A DNA stretch of 7,860 nucleotides, from positions 1 through 7,860 of the forward strand of contig CAZKTS010000054.1 in NCBI GenBank assembly GCA_964555735.1. The letters run 5' to 3'. The position numbers and the translations under genes are program-made. This DNA comes from CAZKTS01 sp964555735 (GTDB taxonomy: Bacteria > Actinomycetota > Acidimicrobiia > IMCC26256 > PALSA-555). This document shows, one piece after another, positions 1 through 6,342 of this stretch. The notes beneath the pieces are model-generated. The model had not been told where the DNA came from. It saw nothing but the letters and a program-made list of their open reading frames with translations, and did no database searches. Positions within the stretch are counted from its first letter, which is position 1, and every line of letters begins with the position of its first letter.

Positions 1-1
1 C

Positions 2-733
2 GCGCACGACTCGATGCTCTTCAAGGTGCCCGACTCGGTACCGGACGAGCTCGCGGTGTTCGCCGACCCCTTAGCGGTCAGCCTCCACGCGATCACCCGT
101 CACCCGCCGGCACCGGGCGGCAAGGCGATGGTCTACGGCGCAGGCGCCCTCGGCACCTGCGCGACCGCGATCCTGCGGGCGCTGTACCCCGACGTCGACG
201 TCCTGGTCGTGGCCCGGTTCGACGCGCAGGCCGAGATGGCTCGACGTCTCGGCGCGACGGTGATCGGTCACACGCCCGCCCTCGCGGTGATCGAGGAGGC
301 CGCGGCGTGGTCGGGTGGCGTGCTCCAGCCGAGCGACGGGCTGCCGATGGCGTATCCCGGTGAGATCGACGTCGTCTACGACACGGTCGGCAAGCAAGAG
401 ACGTTCGAGGTCGGGGCGCGCGTCTGCAAGGCACGCGGCACCCTGGTGAAGGCGGGGGTCCACGGCCCCACGTTCTGGGAGGACACGCCGCTCTACTTCA
501 AGGAGCTCTCGTTCGTGGGCTCCAACGCGTTCGGGTTCGAAGAGGTCGACGGCGACCGGCGGCACGGGATCGAGCACTACCTCGACCTGGTCGCGAACGG
601 TCGCGTCGACCTCACCGGCATGCTCACCCACACCTTCACCCTCGACGACTGGCGCGACGCGTTCCGTGCGCTGGCCACCCAGGACGACTCCGGCGCGATC
701 AAGGTGGCGTTCGACTTCCGCGACGCGGGGTGA
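2..733 (+). CDS. Zinc-type (MDR) alcohol dehydrogenase, 5'-truncated
   Basis: The reading frame is open from base 2 and enters from outside the window, so the N-terminal catalytic part with most zinc ligands is missing; the ATG at 14 is internal. What remains is the end of the catalytic domain (a stretch like ADPLAVSLHA, typical just before the cofactor domain of medium-chain dehydrogenases) and a Rossmann fold with the nucleotide-binding motif GAGALG at bases 137-154. A DVVYDTVGK strand follows and then the usual C-terminal segment ending in IKVAFDF. The family oxidises alcohols or reduces aldehydes/ketones with NAD(P) in the cytosol. The substrate cannot be told from this part. Its stop overlaps the next start by 4 bp (GTGA), so it is co-transcribed and probably translationally coupled with the CoA ligase, which suggests it prepares a substrate for activation. 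Confidence 0.88.
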   Translation, partial: AHDSMLFKVPDSVPDELAVFADPLAVSLHAITRHPPAPGGKAMVYGAGALGTCATAILRALYPDVDVLVVARFDAQAEMARRLGATVIGHTPALAVIEEAAAWSGGVLQPSDGLPMAYPGEIDVVYDTVGKQETFEVGARVCKARGTLVKAGVHGPTFWEDTPLYFKELSFVGSNAFGFEEVDGDRRHGIEHYLDLVANGRVDLTGMLTHTFTLDDWRDAFRALATQDDSGAIKVAFDFRDAG

Positions 734-2256
734 TCGTGGCCCCGGAGTCGGCCGCCGACCTGCGCGCTCGGTACGGCGTCGCGGGGAACGCTCGGATCCG
801 GCCCGAGGCCACCGCCATCGTGGCGGGCGAGCGACGGCTCACCTACGGCGAGCTCGACGAGCGCATCACCCGGATGGCGCACGTGCTCGCAGGATTCGGC
901 ATCGGGCGCGGGGCGCGCGTGCTGGTGGCACTGCGCAACCGGCCCGAGATGCTCGAGGTGCCGATCGCGGCGGCTCGCCTGCGCGCCGAGGTCGTGCCGG
1001 CGGCGTGGCGCTCGACCGCCGCCGAGCTGGCGTACCTCGTTGAGGACGCCGACGTCGCGCTCGCAGTCGTCGAGCCCGAGGGCGCGGCTGCCGCGGCCGG
1101 CCTGGGTGTGCCGGTCCTGGTCGTGGACGACGACCTCGAGGCACGGCTCGCCGCCGCGCCGAGCACTCCCGTCGACGCACCGGGTCTCGACTACGTGCAC
1201 CTCCACTCCTACACGTCGGGCACGACGGGACGGCCCAAGGCCATCCAGCTGCCCGGCTTCAACCCGAAGCACGCGCTGCTGCACGCGCGCGAGTACCAGT
1301 CGCGCTGGGACCTGCACGAGCCCAACCACGTCAACCTCGCGGTCTCACCGATGCACCACCTGGCGGGGTGGAGCTACCCGCACTCGTCGCTCGTGTTCGG
1401 GCACACCACGGTGCTGATGGACGGCTTCGATGCCGAGGAGGTGCTCGCACTCATCGAGCGTGAGCGCGTCACCTATCTCAACCTCGTGCCGTACCACTTC
1501 CTCCGGCTCGCGCAGCTCGACGACGCCACCGCCCGCCGCTACGACCTCTCGTCGGTGCGGACCGTGCTGCACGGGAGCGCGCCGTGCCCGCCCGAGCTCA
1601 AGTGGCGGATGCTCGAGCTGTTCCCGCCGGACACGATCTGGGAGACCTACGGCGGGAGCGAGGGGCTGGCCTCGGTGATCTCGCCGCAGGAGTGGCGCGA
1701 GCATCCCGGCAGCGTCGGTCGGCCGGTCGAGGAGCTGCGGATCCTCGACGACGACGGCACGCCGCAGCCGCCGAACGAGCCGGGGCTGATCTACCTCGCG
1801 CCACGGGGCGGGGTGCGCTTCGAGTACCGCGGCGATCCGGAGCAGAGCGCGTCGATCTGGCGCGACGGCCTCTTCACGCTCGGCGACGTCGGGTACCTCG
1901 ACGACGACGGCTACCTCTTCCTCGTCGACCGGCGCAAGGACATGATCGTGAGCGGTGGGGCGAACGTGTACCCCGCCGAGGTGGAGGGGGTGCTGCGTGA
2001 GCACCCGGCGGTGGGGGAGGTCGCGGTGATCGGCGTGCCCGACGAGACCTGGGGCGAGCGCGTCCACGCAGTCGTGGTGGCGAGCGCGCCGGTCACCGAG
2101 GACGAGCTGCTCGCCGCATGCCGCGACCGGCTGGTGCGGGCGAAGTGCCCGTCGAGCGTGGAGCTCGTCGCGGCGCTGCCGCGCGATCCGATGGGGAAGG
2201 TGCGCAAGCGCGAGCTGCGCGACCGGTACTGGCGCGACGAGGAGAGGAAGATCTGA
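730..2256 (+). CDS. Acyl/aryl-CoA ligase (class I adenylate-forming, AMP-binding)
   Basis: This 508-residue protein activates a carboxylic acid with ATP to an acyl-AMP and then transfers it to CoA. All core motifs are present: the phosphate loop YTSGTTGRPK at 161-170, the adenine-binding ETYGGSEG at 305-312, the LGDVGY aspartate D386, the hinge region DRRKD at 400-404, and the catalytic lysine K490 in PMGKVRKREL near the C-terminus. Length and order fit a complete enzyme. The start is GTG at 730, overlapping the upstream stop; a second GTG at 736 is equally possible and changes the protein by only two residues. No strong ribosome-binding site is visible, as expected for a coupled start. Substrate is unknown: fatty, aromatic and cyclic acids are all handled by relatives. 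The neighbouring dehydrogenase and dienelactone hydrolase favour a catabolic role. The C-terminal motifs show it is not a truncated or inactive copy. Confidence 0.95.
   Translation: MIVAPESAADLRARYGVAGNARIRPEATAIVAGERRLTYGELDERITRMAHVLAGFGIGRGARVLVALRNRPEMLEVPIAAARLRAEVVPAAWRSTAAELAYLVEDADVALAVVEPEGAAAAAGLGVPVLVVDDDLEARLAAAPSTPVDAPGLDYVHLHSYTSGTTGRPKAIQLPGFNPKHALLHAREYQSRWDLHEPNHVNLAVSPMHHLAGWSYPHSSLVFGHTTVLMDGFDAEEVLALIERERVTYLNLVPYHFLRLAQLDDATARRYDLSSVRTVLHGSAPCPPELKWRMLELFPPDTIWETYGGSEGLASVISPQEWREHPGSVGRPVEELRILDDDGTPQPPNEPGLIYLAPRGGVRFEYRGDPEQSASIWRDGLFTLGDVGYLDDDGYLFLVDRRKDMIVSGGANVYPAEVEGVLREHPAVGEVAVIGVPDETWGERVHAVVVASAPVTEDELLAACRDRLVRAKCPSSVELVAALPRDPMGKVRKRELRDRYWRDEERKI
2241..2250 (+). 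promoter_or_regulatory. Ribosome-binding site deciding the dienelactone hydrolase start
   Basis: The purine run GGAGAGGAAG ends 5 bases before the ATG at 2256. It lies inside the last codons of the CoA ligase and fixes the start of the hydrolase at the TGATG overlap. Confidence 0.75.
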
Positions 2257-2957
2257 TGCCCGAGGTCGAGACGCCGCACGGTCCGATGGAGCTGTTCGAG
2301 GTCGTGCCGGAGGGCGAGCCTCGCGGTGCGGTGATCGTCGTCCAGGAGGCGTTCGGGGTGAATCCGCACATCCAGGACGTCACCGCGCGGTTCGCAGCCG
2401 CCGGCTACCACGCGGTGGCGCCCGCGCTCTTCCACCGCGCCGGCGGCGGCACCGCCGACTACACCGACTTCGCGTCGGTCATCCCGCTGTTCGAGGGCGT
2501 GAACGACGACGGGATCCTGATCGACGTCGACGCCACGCTCGAGCACCTCCACGCCCGCGGCTTCGCCGACTCGGCGGTCGCGATCGTCGGCTTCTGCTTC
2601 GGTGGCCGGGTGACCTTCCTCGTCGCGGCCCGGCGGGCACTGGGCGCCGCGGTCGGCTTCTACGGCGGCGGGATCGTGTCGAAGGGGGCGCTGCCCTTCG
2701 AGCCGCTCGTCGGCGAGGCGGCCACGCTGCGGACACCCTGGCTGGGGCTCTTCGGTGACGAGGACGGGGGCATCCCGGTCGAGGACGTCGAGGTGCTTCG
2801 CGAGGCCCTGACCGCGGCCTCGGTCGACACCTCGATCGTCCGCTACCCCGGAGCCGAGCACGGGTTCCACTGCGACGCCCGGGACTCGTTCCACCCCGAG
2901 GCCGCCGCCGACGCCTGGGCCCGGACCCTGGCCTGGCTCGGGCAGCACATCGGCTGA
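2256..2957 (+). CDS. Dienelactone hydrolase family protein
   Basis: This 233-residue cytosolic alpha/beta-hydrolase is close to the normal length of dienelactone hydrolases (about 235). The nucleophile is cysteine C114 in GFCFGG, as in true dienelactone hydrolases rather than serine esterases. The other triad members are D170 (GDEDGGIP) and H202 (PGAEHGFH), and the active-site glutamate E31 lies in the QEAFGVN motif. Known members open the lactone ring of dienelactone in chloroaromatic breakdown, but many are esterases of unknown substrate. The ATG at 2256 shares a base with the ligase stop (TGATG) and is preceded by GGAGAGGAAG at 2241-2250, a good ribosome-binding site. The frame is open further upstream to a GTG at 2118, but that would overlap the ligase by 138 bp and add residues foreign to the family. 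It is the last gene of the operon beginning before the window. Confidence 0.94.
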   Translation: MPEVETPHGPMELFEVVPEGEPRGAVIVVQEAFGVNPHIQDVTARFAAAGYHAVAPALFHRAGGGTADYTDFASVIPLFEGVNDDGILIDVDATLEHLHARGFADSAVAIVGFCFGGRVTFLVAARRALGAAVGFYGGGIVSKGALPFEPLVGEAATLRTPWLGLFGDEDGGIPVEDVEVLREALTAASVDTSIVRYPGAEHGFHCDARDSFHPEAAADAWARTLAWLGQHIG

Positions 2958-2959
2958 GC

Positions 2960-3000
2960 CGGTCTGCCACAATGAGTGGTGGGGCACCACCCGAAGACCG
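2960..3000 (+). repeat. Nested inverted repeats after the operon (possible terminator or leader structure)
   Basis: An outer perfect 6-bp pair, CGGTCT (2960-2965) and AGACCG (2995-3000), encloses an inner perfect 6-bp pair, GTGGTG (2976-2981) and CACCAC (2985-2990), with a GGG loop. It begins three bases after the hydrolase stop. There is no T-run, so if it terminates transcription it is not a classical T-tailed terminator. CCAC at 2967-2970 can also pair with GTGG at 2976-2979, which would exclude the inner hairpin. Confidence 0.45.
2968..2973 (+). promoter_or_regulatory. Possible -10 box for the CPBP gene
   Basis: CACAAT matches the -11 A and -7 T of the actinobacterial TANNNT box but not its first base. 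Transcription would start near 2979-2981, either as a leaderless GTG (2979) or with a 57-base leader before the ATG at 3036. No convincing -35 box is visible. It sits inside the nested inverted repeats, so the two readings compete. Confidence 0.3.
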
Positions 3001-3022
3001 TTGAGCGGGCGCCAGGACGGAC

Positions 3023-3029
3023 GGAAGGG
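3023..3029 (+). promoter_or_regulatory. Ribosome-binding site deciding the CPBP start
   Basis: GGAAGGG ends six bases before the ATG at 3036. It is the reason for preferring that start to the in-frame GTG codons at 2976 and 2979. Confidence 0.7.
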
Positions 3030-3035
3030 CACGGC

Positions 3036-3911
3036 ATGGGAGCGCAGACCACCACGCTGAGTGGTCGTCACGCGTCCGCGCTCACCCCGGGCCGCGACGC
3101 CTGGCGCTGGCGGAGCTGGACCCGCTGGCCGTTCTCGGGCACCGCGGTCGTCGTCGCGCTGGTCGCGGTGATCGTCGACGTCGGCACCGCGTGGCTCGAC
3201 ATCTCCCTCGGCCACCTCGGGCGGGTGCCGATCTCGCCGGCGCTCCCGCTCGGTCTGCTGCTCGCGGGGATGATCGGGCTCCGGCGTCTCGGCCTCGACC
3301 GCGCCAACCGCCGCGCGTGGCGCGAGTTCCTCCTCGTCGGAGGGCTCGCGCTCGTCTACGCCTTCTGCTCGTACGCCATCAAGGGGGGCGGCTGGGACGA
3401 GTCGACCGGCATCGTGCTCGGCGCGCTCGGTGAGGAGCTGATCTACCGGCTCGCGGTGATCGTGGTCGTCGGCGCGCTCTGCGCGAAGGTGCTCGGGCGC
3501 GACTGGCGCAACGCGAGCGAGTGGGGTGTCGGACCCGGACTGTGCGCGCTCGCGGTGGGCAGCATCGTGTTCAGCGTGCTCCCGGGTCATCTCGCCCAGG
3601 TGAGCGACGGTCTGCACGCCTTGCCGTTCGCCGCGCTCGGTCTGGTGCTCGGCTACGCGGTGCTCCGCACCGGCGCGCTCGTGCCGGCGACGATCGCTCA
3701 CGCGCTCCTCAACTTCGCCACGGTCGCCGCGCTCACCGGCGAGGCCGCGTTGCTCTGGCGGAACGCGCTCAGCGCCACCGTCCTCGTCGCGCTGATCACC
3801 GGGACGGTCGTCGCCGGGCTCCGGCTCGGCATCTTGCGGCGCGAGCCCACCGTGGTCGACCTGACGGCGGTCGATCGGGTCGCGGCTGATGGCGGCACGG
3901 AGATCGCATGA
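3036..3911 (+). CDS. CPBP family intramembrane metalloprotease (CAAX protease/Abi type)
   Basis: This 291-residue polytopic membrane protein carries the three CPBP signatures: GEELIYR with E133, E134 and R138, a histidine after a hydrophobic stretch (H185 in VLPGHLAQ), and H222/N226 in IAHALLNF. In the family these residues bind the catalytic metal within the membrane, so the enzyme looks active. Relatives cleave prenylated CAAX proteins in eukaryotes; in bacteria they are linked to bacteriocin self-immunity, processing of membrane proteins and some regulatory roles. Hydrophobic segments lie at about 35-55, 67-84, 97-115, 128-152, 168-186, 193-210 and 235-262. The tail from about 270 is soluble. 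ATG 3036 is chosen for the GGAAGGG before it; a leaderless GTG at 2979 would add 19 charged residues. The stop overlaps the start of a micro-gene (ATGA). The substrate is unknown. Confidence 0.88.
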   Translation: MGAQTTTLSGRHASALTPGRDAWRWRSWTRWPFSGTAVVVALVAVIVDVGTAWLDISLGHLGRVPISPALPLGLLLAGMIGLRRLGLDRANRRAWREFLLVGGLALVYAFCSYAIKGGGWDESTGIVLGALGEELIYRLAVIVVVGALCAKVLGRDWRNASEWGVGPGLCALAVGSIVFSVLPGHLAQVSDGLHALPFAALGLVLGYAVLRTGALVPATIAHALLNFATVAALTGEAALLWRNALSATVLVALITGTVVAGLRLGILRREPTVVDLTAVDRVAADGGTEIA

Positions 3912-3999
3912 GCGGCGTCGACGACCTCTTCGAGCGGCCAAGGATCTGATCGGCGATCACGCCGACGACGTGAAGCAGGACGCGAAGCAGCCCTTCTGA
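3908..3999 (+). pseudogene. Micro-gene for a helical, antitoxin-like peptide, with an apparent single-base frameshift
   Basis: ATG at 3908 overlaps the CPBP stop (ATGA), the typical arrangement of a coupled gene, but the frame closes after 13 codons at 3947-3949. From 3937 the frame one base back (GCC AAG GAT CTG...) continues with the same G/C-ending codons to a TGA at 3997-3999. Adding one G in CGGCC (3935-3939) would join both parts into a 30-residue, highly charged, probably amphipathic helix: MSGVDDLFER followed by AKDLIGDHADDVKQDAKQPF. The joined peptide resembles the N-terminal half of the MT0933/Rv0909-like antitoxin family (KAKDLxGxHADKV pattern), though it is only about half the length of those. 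It may be a decayed gene, a sequencing or assembly deletion, or a free-standing short peptide. The family call is by eye only. Confidence 0.5.
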
Positions 4000-4005
4000 G
4001 GCCTC

Positions 4006-4025
4006 CGCCGCCTAGTCTGGCGGCG
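4006..4025 (+). repeat. Perfect 7-bp inverted repeat around the -10 box
   Basis: CGCCGCC (4006-4012) and GGCGGCG (4019-4025) are exact reverse complements separated by the six bases TAGTCT. It can be a DNA operator overlapping the promoter or, in RNA from upstream, a hairpin ending the CPBP transcript. Confidence 0.6.
4013..4018 (+). promoter_or_regulatory. -10 box of a leaderless promoter for the membrane pair
   Basis: TAGTCT fits the actinobacterial TANNNT consensus and ends six bases before the GTG at 4025. That puts the transcription start at or next to the first base of the start codon, the layout of a leaderless mRNA. No ribosome-binding site is present upstream, which agrees with this. 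Confidence 0.6.
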
Positions 4026-4603
4026 TGGACCGATCCGCTCTCTCTCCGCTCACCCGTGAGACCAAGCGTGACGACGGCGAGGTCGTCAGCGAGTTCGACA
4101 TCATCTCGGCCGCCATCGTCATCGGCGCGGCGATCGGGGTGCTGTTCCTGCTCTTCTTCCTCGCCTCGTTCCTGCCCTGGCTGCTCTCCCGAGGGATGAC
4201 CGCAGCCGTCGAAGGGCTCATGGACCGGATCGGGTTCGGCGACTTCAGCGCCGACACGATCTGGGACTGGTTCCTCGTCCTGCTCGTGTTCGCGGTCTTC
4301 ACGTTGATCCTCGTCGGCATCGCCATCGGGATCCTCGCCCTCTACAACCAGATCTCGAAGCGCACCGGCTTCGGGCTCCCGGTGCGGAGCGCCGAGCTGG
4401 AGGCGGGCGACGGCACGAAGCGACGCGCGATCGCCGAGCCGGTCGCCGATGACCTCGACGACGCGACGTTCGACGAGCTCTACGCCGAGGCCCAGGAAGC
4501 CGGCATCCAGGGACGTTCGCACATGTCCAAGGGTGAGCTCCGGGCCGCGCTCCGACGCAAGGCGCGCAAGTCGACCAAGACCACCGCGAGGCGCCGCACC
4601 TGA
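4025..4603 (+). CDS. Two-helix membrane protein with a cytosolic Rho-N-like tail
   Basis: This 192-residue protein has a charged N-terminus (1-24), a hydrophobic segment at 25-54, a short loop with acidic residues (56-81), a second segment at 82-107 ending in ALYN, and a soluble C-terminus. The membrane part recalls the actinobacterial DUF3566 layout (two helices ending in LYN), a weak resemblance. The tail at 143-178 reads DATFDELYAEAQEAGIQGRS then HMSKGELRAALR, the pattern of Rho termination factor N-terminal-like helices (LYxxAxxxGIxGRSxMxKxELxxAL), and ends in a basic stretch rich in K and R. In this family the motif is a small helical domain, sometimes nucleic-acid binding. By the positive-inside rule both termini face the cytosol. 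GTG 4025 is chosen because of the leaderless promoter. It is followed after two bases by the membrane hydrolase, so the two are probably one transcript. Function unknown. Confidence 0.85.
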   Translation: MDRSALSPLTRETKRDDGEVVSEFDIISAAIVIGAAIGVLFLLFFLASFLPWLLSRGMTAAVEGLMDRIGFGDFSADTIWDWFLVLLVFAVFTLILVGIAIGILALYNQISKRTGFGLPVRSAELEAGDGTKRRAIAEPVADDLDDATFDELYAEAQEAGIQGRSHMSKGELRAALRRKARKSTKTTARRRT

Positions 4604-4605
4604 CG

Positions 4606-6276
4606 ATGCGCCGCGCGCGCATCGCTCCACCCCGCCGGGAGCATTCGCGGCTCGCGGCATCCTGTGCCGGGCTCGCCGCCCTCGAGGCGCTGCTGGTCGT
4701 CGCGATCGCTCCCCATCCTGCCGTCGCGCTGGCACCCCAGGTGTCGGCGCCGGCGCCGTACGGCTCGTTCCACGACCTCCGGTGGCTGCTCGTCTACCAC
4801 CCGACCTGGCTCGTGTTCGTGGTCCTGCTCGCCGCGCTGGTGGCAGCTCGCGCCGCGCTCGACACCGCGTTGGTGCGGCTGGCGCTGCCCGAGACCACGG
4901 CGCAGCTCCCGTGGCGCGAGCACTACGGGCGCGTGGTGCGGTTCACGGCGATCGTGACCGCGGTGCTGCTGCCGTTCGCGGTGCTGTCGTTCTCGATGGC
5001 GGTGACGTCGTTGTCGTGGCTGTTCTTCGTGGTCGTGCCGGTGCTCGTGATGATCGCGGTGCTCGTGCACCACGGTGCGGTGAACCCGCGCTGGTGGCAC
5101 GACGCACCGACCCGGCGCAGCATCGGCATCGTGGTCGTCGCGTTCGTGCTCGCGACGGCCGGCGGCGCGGTCCTCGCGGTGGTGCCGTCGTGGGCCGCGG
5201 TGCTGCTCGCCGCGGTGGTGGGCGTGGGCATGGCCTGGTGCCGCCTCCGCATCGCGCAGCTGCTGGCCGCGCACCCGCCCGCGTCGCGTCGGCGGCCGTT
5301 CGCGGTGGTCGGGCTGGTCGGTGTGCTCGTGCTGGTCGTTGTCGGGACGGCGGTGGGCTTCGCGGTCAGCGTGGCGGTCGAGGCCGCGCGCTCGCCCTTG
5401 CCGCGCGCCCGGGCGGACGCGACGGGACCGCCCGTCCTGATCGTGAAGGGCTTCAACTCGAAGTGGGACGGCGTCACACGCCGCTGGGTCGACGGCGACT
5501 TCCGGATCCGCCGGTTCTCGTACGAGGGCCTCGATGCCGAGGGCGAGCCGGCCCCTTACGACCGCTCCGACACGCACGACTCGCTTCGCGTGCTCGCACG
5601 CAAGATGCGCGAGCAGGTGGACGCGTTCGCCGAGGCGACCGGTGAACCGGTGCGCATCGTCGCCGAGAGCGAGGGCGCACTGGTGACCATGACGTACCTG
5701 GCCGGGACACCGGACGCGCCGGTGCCCGCGGCCGTCCTGCTCAGCCCGCTGCTCGCGCCCGGTCGGGTCTTCTACCCACCGCTCGGTGAGAACGGTTGGG
5801 GGGTGGTGTCCGGCACGCTCATGGCCGGGATCGCCGAAGCCCTCGGCGCGGTCGGCCCGGTCGACGTTTCGCCAGACACGCCGCTGTTCCGTTCCATCCT
5901 CGAGCAGGCACCGGCGCTCCAGTCGCTGCTGCGCTGCCCGGTGCCCGGCGTGCGCGAGCTCGCCGTGCTGCCACTCGACTCGGGCGTCAGCGCGCCGGCG
6001 CCCCTCGACATCGGGCTGCCCCACGCATGGGTGCCCGCGTTCCACGGTGGCCTGCTCGGCGACGGCACCACGGCCGACCTCGTCGGCCGCGTCCTGCGCG
6101 GCGAGCCGGCGTCGGGCTCGGACGGTTGGGAGGCCGTCGGCGACGTCATCAACGCCGGCGCCGCCGCCTGGCAAGCCCCGAGCCTCGTCCAAGACCTCGA
6201 ACCGACCTGGGACGAGGCGCCGGCGCCGGAAGCGTGTGGAGCAAGTCGAGCACAGCTCCGCGCCTGGCTCGACTGA
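4606..6276 (+). CDS. Seven-helix membrane protein with a C-terminal alpha/beta-hydrolase domain
   Basis: This 556-residue protein has hydrophobic segments at about 16-43, 65-85, 110-132, 134-154, 172-192, 194-212 and 232-258, then a soluble domain from about 270. Loops rich in arginine (100-112, 160-171, 226-230) alternate so that the N-terminus lies inside and the soluble domain outside the membrane. That domain opens with the strand PPVLIVKGFN (275-284), a usual start of an alpha/beta-hydrolase core. It has a nucleophile elbow AESEG with S355, an acid candidate D458 (LPLDSG) and a histidine H480 in FHGGLLGD. The elbow has alanine where the usual GxSxG has glycine. I infer a lipase/esterase-like enzyme acting at the outer face of the membrane or on the cell envelope; the substrate is unknown. 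ATG 4606 follows the previous stop by two bases (TGACGATG), a coupled start with only a weak ribosome-binding site. Confidence 0.85.
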   Translation: MRRARIAPPRREHSRLAASCAGLAALEALLVVAIAPHPAVALAPQVSAPAPYGSFHDLRWLLVYHPTWLVFVVLLAALVAARAALDTALVRLALPETTAQLPWREHYGRVVRFTAIVTAVLLPFAVLSFSMAVTSLSWLFFVVVPVLVMIAVLVHHGAVNPRWWHDAPTRRSIGIVVVAFVLATAGGAVLAVVPSWAAVLLAAVVGVGMAWCRLRIAQLLAAHPPASRRRPFAVVGLVGVLVLVVVGTAVGFAVSVAVEAARSPLPRARADATGPPVLIVKGFNSKWDGVTRRWVDGDFRIRRFSYEGLDAEGEPAPYDRSDTHDSLRVLARKMREQVDAFAEATGEPVRIVAESEGALVTMTYLAGTPDAPVPAAVLLSPLLAPGRVFYPPLGENGWGVVSGTLMAGIAEALGAVGPVDVSPDTPLFRSILEQAPALQSLLRCPVPGVRELAVLPLDSGVSAPAPLDIGLPHAWVPAFHGGLLGDGTTADLVGRVLRGEPASGSDGWEAVGDVINAGAAAWQAPSLVQDLEPTWDEAPAPEACGASRAQLRAWLD

Positions 6277-6289
6277 CGGCGCAACGCCG
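6277..6289 (+). terminator. Small GC hairpin between convergent genes
   Basis: CGGCG and CGCCG are exact complements around a CAA loop, starting directly after the hydrolase stop. The stem is short and there is no T-run, so a terminator role for the convergent pair is only a guess. The rest of the gap to 6342 shows nothing recognisable. Confidence 0.3.
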
Positions 6290-6342
6290 CGCCCGAACCG
6301 GCGACCCGGAGCGGAACGCGAGGTGCGCGGGGTGGGGCTGCG

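Noticed and set aside
577..1329. Minus-strand frames of about 250 codons opposite the dehydrogenase and CoA ligase
   Set aside because: They have shadow composition only; the plus strand carries clear ligase motifs there.
2118..2255. Upstream extension of the dienelactone hydrolase to a GTG at 2118
   Set aside because: It would overlap the ligase deeply and add R/A-rich residues foreign to the family; ATG 2256 has a strong ribosome-binding site.
2972..3004. A ten-codon open frame that could be a leader peptide before the CPBP gene
   Set aside because: It has no ribosome-binding site and no run of regulatory codons; it is too short to support.
1911..3941. A 676-codon open frame on the minus strand
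   Set aside because: It lies opposite three well-supported genes, is full of R, E, D and P as expected from the reverse of high-GC codons, and shows no domain.
3932..3942. Programmed -1 frameshifting in the micro-gene
   Set aside because: The GAGCGGCCAAG context has no X XXY YYZ slippery heptamer and no clear downstream pseudoknot; an indel is simpler.
4480..6192. A 570-codon open frame on the minus strand
   Set aside because: It is antisense to the membrane hydrolase, with H-, R- and D-rich low-complexity translation and no recognisable motif.
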